NCBI GenBank assembly: GCA_002803225.1
Contig: NXFV01000139.1
Coordinates: 21,619 to 85,618, forward strand
Direction: 5' to 3'
Source of the DNA: Gamarada debralockiae
Taxonomy: Eukaryota > Ascomycota > Leotiomycetes > Helotiales > Hyphodiscaceae
Length of the DNA: 64,000 bases
Positions 24,392 to 37,600 of this stretch are shown here, in pieces. Positions within the stretch are counted from its first letter, which is position 1. The number at the start of each line of letters is the position of its first letter. The notes under the pieces were generated by a model. The model was not told the DNA's origin, ran no database searches, and saw only the letters and a list, made by a program, of their open reading frames with translations. The position numbers and the translations under genes were made by a program.

Positions 24392-26734
24392 ATGGCCATC
24401 ATGAAGTTCGGACGGGCTCTGGGTGTTGCACAAGCTGCGATTTTCTTTGGCACGACGGTTTTTGCAAAAAAGGCATACGTGACGAATCGTAGGTCTTGCA
24501 CACCTGAGATTAAGACTTGACACTGACGGATATAGGCTCTGCTTTTAACAACAAAACATCCTCCGCGACAGTTTCTGCCACTATTACACCTAACCCCTCG
24601 TTCACGACGTCAACCAACTCATTCAACCTTGCTGCTTGTCCGATTACAGATGACGAATGGCACGATTGTTGGCGACCAGAGGATCCAGAAGCGTTAGGGT
24701 TCGATCCAATAAGTCCATACAACACCACCGCAAACCCATATAATATCGTCCCGCCGGACCCCTCGGTTGCGAGTCTCTGCGGCTCATTGTGGACGAGTTC
24801 AGCTTCGGCTTACTTTTCCACTGCGTCTATCTCGACACTGACAGAATTTGGTTGGGTACTCTTTGAGAATGACTTCAAGTGGGTACCGAGTGAGCCTTGC
24901 TGTTTGAATTGTACATTGTTGGGAGGTGCTATTACAGTTATGGTGTGGCCAACTCCGGCTCCTACTCCTGCCATCTCGACTTTAATTAACACAGCAAATA
25001 ATTTCACTTTCGTTTCGCCCTCGATTTATGTCGCGTTCGACAGCATTGGAGCAACTGATATGTGTGGATCAGTGGTACGTCTTAGCTCTTGCGGATGGTT
25101 CCTGAGGATCAACGCTGACTTTTGCAAAGGGTCCATCGTTCATGAACAAAACTCTCGCATTCGACCCCAAAGCATTGTCTACCCAAAGGAACTTTTACGC
25201 TGGCACGGCACAGGGTGCGCTCGATCAAGATTACTGTACACATGCTACTCCCAATAACCCTTGGTCAACATTCGACTACCAGGCCGCTGCGTAAGTTTAC
25301 GGAAACTCTTTTCAAAACATTGCTACTAACCATAACAGAGAAGGCCAATGTACAGAAATCACAACATCATGGTGGAGCTACTACGGCTCAAACGACACAA
25401 CCATGTATAGCAATGAAGCCGATTACGTCGCCGCAACTGATGTCTCATGCGGATTGGGCTGCGTAGGTAACCCAACGAATCAGTTTACCTGCGTTTATAA
25501 TCCGTGCTCGCCATGGGTGTCTGTCCCAACTCAAGTCTATAATCTCGATCAGAAATTCCACACTTGCATAGATGGAATAAAAGCATTCTTTGATCCACCT
25601 TACACTCTAACAACAGGCAACGGACTTATACCATTCTCTTCAGTTCCGGCGTCCAAGAGTTCCGCCGCACCAGCTCAGAGTCCTGCTCCAGTAATTGCAG
25701 CTCTGACACCAACACCTACTCCAAACAATCCTATCCCAACTCCCGCTCCGCTACCTGATCCGCCTTCTCCATCAAATAGCGCCGCTCCCGCCGACCCACC
25801 CGCCGACCCAAACCAACCCGCGTCGACGGTACCCAATGACCCCTCACCCAAAGTAGATTCACCAACAAACAGCACGCCCTCTCCAATAGCTGTCATAGGC
25901 AGCGTGATGGTCTCTCTTGATCCGTCCTCAAACATCGTTGTCGGGTCTCAAACCATCACCCCAGGTGACCCAGCAGTAACGGCCGGTGGGCATACTTTCA
26001 GCGTCGCGACTTCAGGCAGCGCTCTCATCATTGACGGAACAACTTCAGCTATTCCAAATTACACCCCACCAGCACCAGCAGCAGTCGGCGTTCTCACTAC
26101 CGCTGTGAATGGCGCTACTGGCCTTGTACTCGCAGGCGGACAAACCGTCACTGCGGGTGGATCACCCATTACGGTTGCGGGAACAACATACAGTCTCTCT
26201 CCCGGCGGAAGCTCCATAGTAATCAACGGGATAACAAGTCCCGTTCCGACAACTGGTCCTCACCTCGTTACTTCCGCCGGGACACCGTTCCTCGTTATTG
26301 GCTCGCAGACTATCCTACCAGGCAGTTCCGCCCTCGTAGTTTCCGGAACGACTTACTCGCTTGCATCCTCAGGAAACGCGCTTGTAATCGACGGTACAAG
26401 TGAGTACATCATCGGTAGCCAGACCCTCGTTGCTGGCGGCTCCGCAATTACAGTTTCCGGGACGGTGATTAGTTTGTTGAGTGGAGGACGGAGTATTGTT
26501 GTAGGTGGGATGACAGAACCGATTACTAGCTTGTTGGACAGCACGGGAAGCAATGGTTTGGGAGGAGCGATTATGACAATTGGTGGATTCGCCAGTAGCG
26601 GAGCTGGAGGGAGTAATTTCACGGAGTTCACGGGCGGTGCTGGGAGATTAGCTGGGACATGGGGGGTGGGGAGAGAGGTGCTAGGTGTGGGTTTGCTTTG
26701 GGTGGTTTGTCTCGGGTTTGTGTGGATATTGTAA
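24392..26734 (+). CDS. secreted, probably GPI-anchored cell-wall protein with a four-fold repeat
   Basis: Exons 24392-24488, 24536-25074, 25130-25290 and 25339-26734 join in phase (introns 47, 55, 48 nt) to 730 residues. Residues 1-25 form a signal peptide ending AIFFGTTVFA. A Cys-rich N-terminal part with several N-x-T/S sites follows (about 30-380), then a Pro/Ala/Ser/Asn-rich linker. From about 460 to 660 come four related units of about 40 residues built on GSQT(I/L)xxG...GTxxSLxxxGxxLxIDGT. The C-terminus is Gly/Ser-rich and ends in a hydrophobic segment LGVGLLWVVCLGFVWIL, as expected for GPI attachment. It is probably a surface or wall protein. The repeat unit occurs in many fungal surface proteins of unknown function, so no activity is assigned. 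Confidence 0.82.
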
Positions 26735-27196
26735 ACAGGCTTTTGGATTGACTTATTAGGAGACTTGATGCTCACCATTCTATCCACGCCAACTGATTTC
26801 CGGCAGAAGTCGTTGCAAGACATCTCCAAGAAGGACAGTATCACCGAGTCGGAGGCTGGCTTTCGGAACTTTCAACAACCTCTTGAGCAGGCGACAGAGG
26901 TCAGGATCAACAAGTGTCCTAAGTAGGATTCACAATCATCGTGGCTTGAAGGTGTTGCCATATAAATGACTTAGGTATGATTGTCGAGCGCCAACATCAG
27001 TCAGGTTGATAGTGCGCCGGACCTTATGCCAAGACATACAGCGGATTTCATGAAATAGCGACATTAGCATGACAGAGCCGAGAGGTCATGTGCTTACTAG
27101 AGTTAGCGAAGAATTCTAATTACCTTTCGACTCATTCACTCCTCGGGACGCTCCTCCAAACTTTTAGTCTTCTGATAATATCGTCATTGCATTCTT
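26735..27196. other. short intergenic region between convergent genes
   Basis: No gene or repeat is recognised in these 460 bases, which separate the 3' ends of two convergent genes. Confidence 0.5.
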
Positions 27197-28430
27197 CTAA
27201 TCGACTATACAAATTATCTTTCCTGCGTTCGTGCTTTCCTCCATTCTCTGATGTGCCGCCACAATATCTTTCCACGAGTACACATTATCAATAATTATTT
27301 TGACATCCCCTCTCACAATATGCGGCAGGACTTCATCACGAAATATATTTCGCACATGCGACTGGTACTCTCTGGTCCGAGATCGAAGTTGGGTCGTCAG
27401 AATGCTGATTCGGCGTCCCAGTACCTTGTGCATGTCAAAATCAGGAATTTTGCTCCCACTGAGATATGCGATGACAACAATCCGGGCGTCAAGGGCGGCG
27501 GATTCGATATTACGTGACCAGTATGCTGCTCCAACCATATCTATGATTATGTCCACCCCATGTCCACCAGTCTCGCGCATTACAACTTCCGCAAAACTTT
27601 CCGAGGACCGGTAATTGATGGCAAAGTCGGCACCCATAGACCTAGCAAGCTCGCACTTCTCTTCACTGCCGGCTGTTACGAAGATATTGTTCGCACCAAA
27701 GAGTCTAGCAACTTGGATGGTGGCGAGTCCAACGCCTGATGCTCCAGCGTGGATTAAGATATTTTCGCCAGGTTGGAGACGACCGACGAGACGTAATATT
27801 TGAACAGCGGTAAAGAATATCTGCGTGGTTGAGAAGTTGAGTCAGTACGTTCCACACACATACTAGTAGCGCAACTCTACCTCCGGTAAACCAGCTGCCT
27901 GTTCCCATGACAGCTCTTGCGGAACATGAATAAGCGTCTTCTCCGAAGTAGATATCTTCTCCGCATACTATCTTTAAGTCAGCAAATCTCCCATAATGGG
28001 AAATTGGAGTGAAGACCTACAGCTCCTCCATATGCAAGCCCAAACACCTTGTCCCCAATCCTGAACATATCTGAAGCTAATTGACCGATCAGTGAGCTCT
28101 CTTTTCCTTGTCAGTGTGATTCTTACCATCTGGCCCCTTCGCTTCTACAGTTCCACTGAATTCTACACCCAGAATATCACCATACTCTGGTTTCATCGGA
28201 TACGTGCCTTCCCGTTGCATGAGGTCCATTCGGTTGAGACCGAAAGCATGGATGTGCACAATAACATTGTTGCCAGTAACTTCGTGATCGGGAATGGTAT
28301 CAAAGAACAAGGCTTCGGGTGCGCCAGTGCCGTTTCTGACTCTGACTGCCTTCATTCTGGTATTGGCGAACAATATTGCTTCGTGAGAAGAGAATTGCAA
28401 CCAGCGGGGAGCTTCTCTCGTGTTGATCAA
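27197..28430 (-). CDS. NAD(P)H quinone oxidoreductase, PIG3-like (zinc-independent MDR), four exons
   Basis: Exons 28127-28430, 28021-28076, 27881-27967 and 27197-27820 (complement) join in phase (introns 50, 53, 60 nt) to 356 residues. If the second Met (codon at 28355-28353) is used, the protein is 331 residues and starts MKAVRVRNG, which matches the usual family start better; the extra 25 residues may be 5' leader. The N-terminal GroES-like part has GLNRMDLMQREGTYP, and the Rossmann part has HAGASGVGLATIQVARLFGA with the AGASGVG nucleotide-binding loop. The later part AAYWSRNIESAALDARIVVI and LTTQLRSRTREYQ match the TP53I3/PIG3 group of NADPH:quinone reductases. No structural zinc Cys cluster is seen. 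Likely role: NADPH-dependent one-electron or two-electron reduction of quinones in the cytosol. Confidence 0.88.
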
Positions 28431-29790
28431 AACGTTGTTTACTCCAAGTACTTGGGTTGCTAAACTTAAGCAAACTGTTTGTCCTTTTGTGAGTATGTAT
28501 ATTCGACGATTTCTCTTCGGTCAATGACATTTTCCGAATATATAATACAGCATGTACTGTAAGCAGCTTCTTCACGCATCTCTTCTCAGCGTGGACGCAA
28601 AGTGTTCTGCCGAGTCGATTTCCGCTTTGGATTACTAATCTTGGATGGCCAGTATGGTCATCATCATTCAAAAGACTGTTAGGCATCTCTCCACTCCTCC
28701 CCTATAACTTTTTGCCAACAAAATACCCTTTCCCGCAGTCTTTTCAAATATTATAACCGAGAAGACTCCCGGTCTATGCACCCCGCTGAGCCAAACCAGT
28801 TTGGGAGCGTGCAGACCCTTGTACGCACATCAGCCTGTGTTACAACTATTGCGGATTGGGCAAGCGCGCAATGATAAATTGGGCTTAGTAAGCTTTGAAT
28901 ATATTTTGATTAGTTTATCCACGGGCATCGGGCAGTTCATCGGCCAATTTGGGATTCATAATACTCAACTCCACCTATTATCTATAGCAGCCACATTGTC
29001 GTAGCAATTTACTGTTGATCATGGATGAAGCTATACACATCGTCTACAGTGACTCAATCACTAAACACTGAAAGCCCTAAAGCAACACCAGACCCGAACA
29101 CTACACTTTAATTCTAATAGAATTGTAAAGGAAGATGGGAGGTAGTTTAAATATCAAAGGAATAAACCTCCCGAGAGCAATCATGTTGCGTGCTCATTCA
29201 AAAGTGCTGGCTTTGAACCGAATGCCTTCAAGTTTTTTCTCTCTTCTTCACAAAGAGCTCTCCAACGTAGGACTCAAAATTTAAGGGATCATTGAAGTTA
29301 ATGTTATTCTGCCGTTTGCTCTTCACTTTCCACGATCGGATTGCGTGCGATTCCCTTGTGAGACAGGTTGACATCTGCATCTGATAGAGAAATGGGCCGC
29401 CTGAGACTATTTATGACTTGCTGAGAAATAGTCACTAATTCTCTTTTGCATCTTTCATTGATTTCGTCGCCGGAATCGCTGCGCTTGGTTGCTGCCCAGG
29501 CTCACACTAGTTCGATTCCGGAGCTGGGTTGGTGACACTGGCAAGGCACTCTACTTCAAGACCTCTAAGGCACACGTACGACCATCATTCATGAAGTGAA
29601 GGCCGGCCAGGAAATCCTTGCGATCACATCCATCATCGGCGGCTTACAAAGCAACCTGACTGCTCCTACCCAGCTTGGTTGGCATTCTACATAGAGTAGA
29701 CTTCGACAGTAGAGCCTCTACACGTCACTTGTGTTGCAAGGCCGTTGGAAAGTACTGAATTTATATGTTCATTGAGCCTTGCCTCCTTGC
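28431..29790. other. 1.4-kb intergenic region, nothing recognised
   Basis: Only short overlapping frames occur on both strands, with no domain or splice pattern. A promoter for the quinone oxidoreductase gene is expected just above 28,430. Confidence 0.5.
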
Positions 29791-30990
29791 CTAAATGATT
29801 GTGGTATCGCCGAACCCCATCCGTTCCAGCGCCATGTAAAGACAGCATCGTCCCCCAACCCAGGCCGTCCTTAACCCAAAACCGTGAGACTGCAGTCTAC
29901 CCCCAGCGTCCACCAAACCGTAGAGACCCCAAAACACAATCAAGCCCACTCTAAGGGGTGTATCGTCATGTGCATATGGGTCACGATCGAGCGAACACAA
30001 TATCGGACGAAAAGTCAGGTGCCAATGAAGGCAGACGCGACTCTCGAGCCCTTTCCGAGTCCCCCAAAATCCAGGCAAGGTATCTCAGGTCTCCATTGTC
30101 ATGTATGAGGGTGCTCACAGCTATTATATTGACCGTATCCAGTAGCTGATGACAATCTGCAAGAAGCAAAGAAGGTAGATTGACCAGACCAAGGACTCTA
30201 AAGACCCTGTCTCTCGAATCCGTGGAACAGCAGCCTGAAGTTATTGCTAATATGTCTGATAGCGCATAGTTCGTTCTGTAGAGGGAGACGGTGCGTGCGG
30301 CCGTAAGTATGAGAATTCTCCGCACCGAGTCCTTCAAAAACAAGATGACTGCGTTGGCTATTTGTGACATTTGCGTGTTATTTTAATACCTACTACATAT
30401 CACTCAATTTGTCACTAGCTAAGAGGAAATTCTGGACAATAGTCCAGCCGATTTTTGGCGTTCCATAATACATGTTGACCGGGCTCTTCGAGAGGGCGAC
30501 CTCTTGCACGACCCAGATCCGCTGCCAATATGGATGATGCAGGAGCTTGCAGATGCAATACACCATGCGGGAGAACCCATTTCGTCCATGCCCTCACCAA
30601 ATTCGAGCTCAGGATTCGTCCAATCGAAGGTCCGCAGTAGCACCATGAGTTTCGGGAGAAAGTCAATTGCTAGCTTTGCAATGCCTTTCTCATCTTCGCC
30701 TAACCTAGATTACGGTTTCTTCTGCAGTTGAATAGATCTCTCATCTGCGCGACCTGAATATTGCGCTCCGCGACATCCAATTCATCGATGCAGGCTGCAT
30801 CTATCCAGATCTTTCGATCGCTGTCCGGTCTTCGAAGCCGATACATTGCGGCGAACAAATTCTGTCTGACGAGGAATGGAGCACTATCTATCGATATCGT
30901 ACAGTCTGCTTCCTGGTTACCGCACGTATAAAAGAGAGCCTCTTACGGTTCTTTTCCGGGCAGTTCCTTGTGAACCATGTGACATTGGAT
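29791..30990 (-). pseudogene. HET-domain gene relic
   Basis: Read on the minus strand from about 30,990, the sequence encodes EALFYTCGNQEADCTISID, then PFLVRQNLFAAMYRLRRPDS, then KIWIDAACIDELDVAERNIQ. These are the first two HET blocks, with YEALSYTWG degraded to a stop followed by EALFYTCG. A stop follows shortly after (RRNRNLG then TAG). Further down, 30370-29981 encodes a segment ending CCSTDSRDRVFRVLGLVN, the usual DPRDRVYALLGL-like segment after the HET domain. Frames in between are shifted, and the third HET block is not intact. No full-length product is possible. Confidence 0.72.
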
Positions 30991-31650
30991 TGGAACTCCT
31001 GATATATCTAACCATGAATGTTTAGAACCCTGATTTTGGCCTTGTTAACAGGTTTTTGTACTTGAAAGAATTGCTGCCATAGCTGCATCTCAAGAATAGC
31101 GTGAGCTATCAAAAAAGGTTGAATTCAGGGGCAGCGGTTTTCGTGCCAGACGAAAGATGCCTCAGGCTGCACTGCCCCTCATATCTCTCGCCCTCTTCTA
31201 GCGATCAATCGAGCATTCGAGTCTTCACGAAGTGTCCAACAGCTGCCCTCGCAAAATAATGCCTCGGGCTCAGCCTACCAACTTTCCACATTCAAGGTGT
31301 AAGTAACTCCCGAGTATGGCCAGTGCTCCAGATTCTACAAAAAGGGAAGTTTAAACTGTTTGGTCGTGATGGGCCAATGAAAATCACCGCCTCAGCCCCT
31401 GAATTGCGGATTCTTTACATTTCTTTTTCTGTTTCAACTGCCGACTTTGTTCCCGATTTGGATCATCTTCTCCTGACCTCTGCTATTAATTTTGCCCTGA
31501 TTCTGCATTTCTTGCACTTCGTGCAAGTTAGGACTCCGAGGTAAAGTAGCCTCAGGCATCGCTATCGTCGTCCGCAGGAAACATGTTCAGGGAATTGCCC
31601 TAAGATCCTAGGTAAGAAGCGTACTGAGAGCCTTCAGTAAGTCTGCAATA

Positions 31651-33005
31651 ATGTCATCAGCAGCATGTTCTGGTTATCCAGATAATTATGGGCAACTGCA
31701 ACCCAATGCTGACATAGCGGGCATTGGGGCAAGTCTCCTGTTTCTCTAGAGAATCAAATCACTAAGCCTAACATCAGGTGTACATCTCATTCATTGTCTC
31801 AGCCCTGCTGACGTTCATCGTCTCGATCTTTCTTGTCCTATGCGAATCGCGGATCAAGAAAGAGCTCCGAAGCAAACATGCCTCATTCTCCAAGCCGCCA
31901 GAATCTCCAGCAGCCTCCATGAAGCGGGGACCAGGACGACGATGGGAGCAATTCCCTGCTTACTGTTGATAGGTCTAGAAGGTACGGTGATATCTAGGGA
32001 CAGGCAGCAGGCTATCGGTACAGGCAACAAGATATCAGGACAGGCAACCAGCTATCGGGACAGGCAACAAGAATAAGCTGTATCAAGTTGTAGATATAAC
32101 AGAAGAGTTGAACGATACAGGAAGGACAGAGAATTTTGAATTGAAGCTTTTGAAGCCTATTTTGGACTAGCGCTATATGCACTTCAGTATTAGGGTTCTC
32201 ATAACAACACTTACAACATAGAAGCGTGTTTCCTCCACCTTCAAAGTGCCCAGGTCATCTCCAAAACGCTCCAACTTTTGATCTCGGCTTGGCCGATCAG
32301 CAATTGATCACTAGGGTAGCTCTTCTCATTGCGGCTCTGGCATCCTGGCAAACCATCTCTGGGTACCATCTCAACATTGTCGTATATCTCGCCTAGTTTT
32401 CATGTTTCACACACGCTATTGCGAATTTCTCCTGTAGGGATCTTACTCGAAGGTCGCGGATCTTGCTGGCGCTGCGATTGATTGGTTTCGCCGCGATCTT
32501 CATGCTCTTTGTTGGAGTACAAAGCCAAGCATGCGATTTCGCCCCTGCTGTCTCAACGGGAGGTATCGTGGAACGCAGTGACTATGGGGCGGATGGCGGG
32601 GCATGTCCTGCGCAATGCAGTGCTGCGTTCCTGTCTTGCTCCGGCCTAGCCCACCAATTTCGCATCACGGTCATCGTTTATACTGTCTTCTGGGTGTGCT
32701 TTACCTGGTGCGGTGGTTCATGGCTGCAATACTTGCGTTTCGCCCGAGCGGCAAGCTATTGTGAATCACTCATCCACGCAACAGGTTTGATTATGTGGTT
32801 CGGAGTGTATCTCGCCTTGGTCTACGGCTTGGGATCTGGTATCGCTGAAGCTATCTGCGTGAGAGATCCAATGCAGTATCCGGGTATTGAACTCGCAGCA
32901 AACTTTGGGGAGCAGGAATCTTGGACTTTTGGACAGCTTGTGGCTGTTGTTTTGTTGGTATTGCCATTTTTGTCTGCACTCGAGGGCTTCCTTGGTGAGC
33001 TTTGA
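31651..33005 (+). pseudogene. broken gene for a multi-spanning membrane protein
   Basis: The 5' end looks genuine. An ATG at 31651 begins MSSAACSGYPDNYGQLQPNA and runs to GIG; a 49-nt intron (31729-31777) with a GC donor (GCAAGT) and ATCAG acceptor follows. The next exon starts VYISFIVSALLTFIVSIFLV. This matches the start of a large uncharacterised fungal membrane-protein family (my recognition of the pattern; no named function). The frame ends at 31969, and about 300 bases of unrelated sequence with a minisatellite follow. The family sequence resumes at about 32,285 (LGLADQQLITRVALLIAALA, GYHLNIVVYLA) but meets an in-frame TAG at 32394-32396, where the family usually has Trp. It then continues to 33005 with three or more hydrophobic segments. 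TGG-to-TAG is the RIP direction. Confidence 0.72.
31997..32072. repeat. 19-bp minisatellite, four copies
   Basis: Four imperfect tandem units of about 19 bases, consensus GGGACAGGCAACAAGCTATC, are directly visible. They lie inside the broken membrane-protein gene, in the sequence that separates its two conserved halves. Confidence 0.8.
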
Positions 33006-34686
33006 GACTTCTCGCGAAAAGATTGACACTGATTATGGTCGACGAAGATACTAAGGCTGTGTTGAAACGTGACACCTGAGTCATAACACACATGGCACTG
33101 TTGCCTAGGGCATGAGTCACTGCACTGTATATATAGCCCTTGGATCACTACTCTCTAAATGTCAAGCTGCTTTCACATTCCACAATTGTGACCTCGCAAC
33201 AGGCTGAACTGTCGAAGAAGGGAAGTGGCAAGCAAGAAGAAGTTTGAAGCCAGTCAACCCACATGGACTACCAGAGTGGAACATTCTCACCGATGGCCAA
33301 AAGGTCGTGGGGATTCTGGGACTGAGATGACTTGCGAAAGAAGCAGCTTGTCAGGACAGGCACCAAAGAACAGATGAGGGGCAGAGGAGCTCTGCTTCGA
33401 CTGAGGAAAACCCTCCTGTGATCCTCAGCGCTGCACCAATCAATAAGAAGCACTATGTCAGCACAAACAGTAAAAAATTGCTGCCACACCCTTTTCGCTT
33501 CCTTGTAGTGGCATACAGGGGGTGATGTTGGTGGCTTGAAGATTGAACGGGTCTAGCCGCCAGAAGTGCTGGTAGGATTTTGCGTGGGCAGACACATTCG
33601 AAGGGCCCCAGAAATCGCGAAGAAATGATTTCCATGGCCAGAAACGGCTTCATTCTCGATTTTCGAAGGACATTAATTCTGGCTATGGCGAAAGAGGCCA
33701 TAGAGAGTCAGATATGGAGGACGGCTTGAAATAGAGACCCTTTGGGATTATATAGAAGCCTCAGTTGCGGCGTTCCAGGACTTCGCGAAGTAGAGAACTC
33801 AATGAATTTGAAATTCTCTTCGAGGTGAGCTTCCATAAGCCCAACAGCTTCTCAGACGATAGCTAATGGGACTTTGAGGATTTCTATCGCTCTACAATCT
33901 TGTGCGGACTGATTTGACCAGGACTCTAAGGGACTGGCCTGAACCTTATCACGAAATAGAGGCTATGAAGGGCATACGTATGGTGTAGACGAGGATCTTG
34001 AACTAAAGTAGGAAGAGAGAGTGAGAGCTCTGAGTATATATACATGAAAATGGTCACATGACCAATCATCACATGGTAGAAATTATGTGACTGGACAAGC
34101 TGATGGACTGTTCCTTCAGAGCCGTCACAAACTTATGGAAGCCCCGAAGCCTAGAAGGCTGTGGAGAATAGGATGACCTAGGAACTAGAGGTCTAGACCT
34201 CCATAACCTCCGAAGAGATTGGAAAACGCTGATACAGCTTGTATGAAGCCAGCAGCTAGTATAGCTACTACAGGGATAGCTAGAAACAGAGTATAAGTAA
34301 GGGTTGTGGACCTTACTTGAAGAGAGGCAAGCTGGAGTTTTTATGATTCACAAGCGTACAAGTACTACGGAACCTACTTTCAGCCACTGCGAGTGCAACC
34401 ATTATTGTCTCTCTTCCCCCTCACCTTTGATCAAACTATTCTTCAATTACAATCGCTAGTGAAATCGCCTTCCGCATTGAACATTTTCAAGAATTTAAAT
34501 CCGGCCCCATTGCCAGCCACGCCCCTATCTTGTCACGTGTGCAATACGTCTCCTTATCAAATCACAGAAAATGTTAGAAATCGAGTGGCAATTTCGCGCC
34601 ATTATAAAGACACATGCTACCCTTTGACCTTCTATAAAATAGAGACATAACGAAAATAATATATTATGTATAAAGGCATTTATAAC
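33006..34686. other. 1.7-kb region, nothing recognised
   Basis: The downstream end of the membrane-protein relic may extend a little past 33,005, because a GTGAGC donor-like site lies at 32997. Otherwise only short frames occur. An AT-rich stretch at about 34,610-34,686 precedes the 3' end of the NLR gene. Confidence 0.45.
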
Positions 34687-37600
34687 CTATACTACTTCTA
34701 TATAGGCTGACCCTTCCTGAAATCCGAGAATAGATATCCTCCCTGATGCGTGTCCTAATACAATGACTTTGTTCCAGACAGCCTTACAAGTCGCTCGATA
34801 AGCAGGAGGAAGGTAGAGAAGATTTGACTCCTCTTCCGCTACCCAATTGTTTGATACAAATAAAGTACGTACAATATCGCCGTCTGGCGAGAAGGCCATG
34901 GAGTAGACTGAGTCCGAGTGACCCTTGAGCGTCTGCAGCGCTGCTCCTGATACCGCGTCCCAGAGCCGCACTGTCATGTCGCTTGATCCAGACACGACCT
35001 GCTTGCCGTCAGGCGAGAAGGCCACGGAGTAGACTAAGTCCGAGTGGCCCTCGAGCGTCTGCAGCGCTGCTCCTGATACCGCGTCCCAGAGCCGCACTGT
35101 CATGTCGCTTGATCCGGACACAACCTGCTTGCCGTCAGGCGAGAAGGCTACAGAGTAGACTGAGTTAGAGTGGCCCTCGAGCGTCTGTAGCGCTGCTCCT
35201 GACGCCGCGTCCCAGAGCTGCACTATTCTGTCGTCTGATCCGGACACGACCTGCTTGCTGTCAGGCGAGAAGGCCACGGAGTAGACTGAGTCCGAGTGGC
35301 CCTCGAGCGTCTGCAGCACCGTTCCTGACGCTGTGTCCCAGAGCCGCACTGTCCTGTCGTCTGATCCGGATACGACCTGTTTACTGTCAGGCGAGAAGGC
35401 TACGGAGTAGACTACGCCCAAGTGGCCCTCGAGCGTTTGCAGCGCTGCTCCTGATACCGCGTCCCAGAGCTGCACTGTCATATCGCCTGATCCGGACACG
35501 ACCTGCTTGCCGTCAGGCGAGAAGGCCACAGAGTAGACTAAGTCTGAGTGGCCCTTGAGCGTTTGCAACGCTGCTCCTGGCACTGTGTCCCAGAGCCGCA
35601 CTGTCTTGTCGTCTGATCCAGACACGACCTGCTTGCCGTCAGGTGAGAAGGCCATGAAGTAGACTGCGCCTGAGTGACCCTCGAGCGTCTGTAGCGCTGC
35701 TCCTGATACCGCGTCCCAGAGCTGCACTCTCTTGTCGCTTGATCCGGACACAACCTGCTTGCTGTCAGGCGAGAAGGCCACGGCCCAGACCGAGCCCGAG
35801 TGGCCCTCGAGCGTCTGCAGCGCTGCTCCTGATGCCGTGTCCCAGAGCTGCACCGTCTTGTCGTCTGATCCAGACACGATCTGCTTGCCGTCAGGCGAGA
35901 AGGCCACAGAGTAGACTACGCCCAAGTGGCCCTTGAGCGTTTGCAGCACCGCTCCTGACGCCGCGTCCCAGAGCCGCACTGTCCTATCACTTGATCCAGA
36001 CACGACCTGCTTGCCATCGGGCGAGAAGGCCACAGAGTGGACTGAGCCCGAGTAGACCGAGCCCGAGTGGCCCTCGAGCGTCTGTAGCACTGCTCCTGAC
36101 GCCGCGTCCCAGAGCCGCACTATTCTATCGTTTGATCCGGACACGACCTGCTTGCCATCAGGCGAGAAGGCTACAGAGTTGACCGCGCCCGAGTAGACTG
36201 AGCCCGAGTAGACTGAGCCCGAGTGGCCCTCGAGCGTCTGCAGCACTGCTCCTGACACTGCGTCCCAGAGCCGCACTGTCATGTCGCTTGATCCGGACAC
36301 GACCTGCTTGCCGTCAGGCGAGAAGGCCACGGAGAAGACCCCGCCTGAATGGCCCTTGAGCGTCTGTAGCGCTGCTCCTGACGCCGTGTCCCAGAGCTGC
36401 ACTGTCTTATCGCTTGATCCGGACACAACCTGCTTGCCGTCAGGCGAAAAGGCCACAGCCCAGACTGAGCCCAAGTGGCCCTCGAGCGTCTGCAGCAAGG
36501 CATTCCAATTGTTCTCGACCTCTGGTGATCTTTGTATCCATCGAGGAATGTAGTCCTTGAACTGCTTCCTTACTATGCTTATCGCTGGTGCAAACACAAG
36601 CGCACTACAATACGTCTGAAGGGGAGCCTGCTCGATCGCCGGTCGGTTGTAGAGGACAAATCGCTTTATATCATAGACAAATTCTATTAGCTGTGGACAC
36701 TCAAATACCTAAACTACATATTAGCTATATATTTATATCGTGATAGAAGCTGGCTCACAGCTACAATAGACTCCAAAGAAGCAATAGCATAGATCCCTTC
36801 AGAAACTTTTTGCATCCAACCAAGAGCCTCGAGCCAATGAAGGAGATGCTTCTGCAGGAACTGATGCACTTGGCCGTTGTCACTAAGTTGATCACCACTC
36901 TTCTGAAGATGCTGGATCCAGTAGAGACATGCATACTGAACCTCAGGAGGAAGGCATTGCTCCACTTGACTGCCTTCAATATCAGTGGCGAGCACACCGG
37001 GAGCGCGCTGATCACAGATATCTTGCTTGAGAGCTGTGGACATAAGACGTATACAGCAGTTAACCAACGTCCGATGCGATAGCTTCTCGTCTACCTGGAA
37101 GTTGCGATCGCTACACCTGTCTTTGTTAAGTAGGAAGTCGCGAAATGAAGGATGGTGCAGACGAAGCGGGCGGGCTTGGTCTTTTGGGATATCCAGGATA
37201 GCATGAAGGTCCTTTAGCGCTTGATCAACCTCCTGTTTCCCGATGGTGAGGAGCCTGCATAAAGAGTCGGCAGAGAGAGGGGAGAATAGAACAACAACAC
37301 TCCCAAGAATGATGGCTAACATGTTGTACAACCTTTGTTTCTCTTCTTCCAAGTAGGTAGGACGGATGGAATTCTGCAGGACAGTGATATAAATCTTGTT
37401 GAGCTGCTCCTCTGGTTCAGCAGTAGAAGTGCCGCCCGCAAGAAGCGTGCGCAGTCTTTCCTCAGCGAATAGCCCTTCGCGAATGAACCGACAAGCAGTT
37501 GCAGCCCAAATGAATAGGCCACTTGCACTCTGGACCAGACGTCTGATAGTCGGTTCGTCATGCCAGCTAGCTTCTAGACAGCGTTCCTGCCCGATGAGCC

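Noticed and set aside
34983..36553. Plus-strand Arg/Pro-rich repetitive frames opposite the WD40 array
   Set aside because: These are antisense images of the WD40 repeats; the minus-strand reading gives clear WD40 units.
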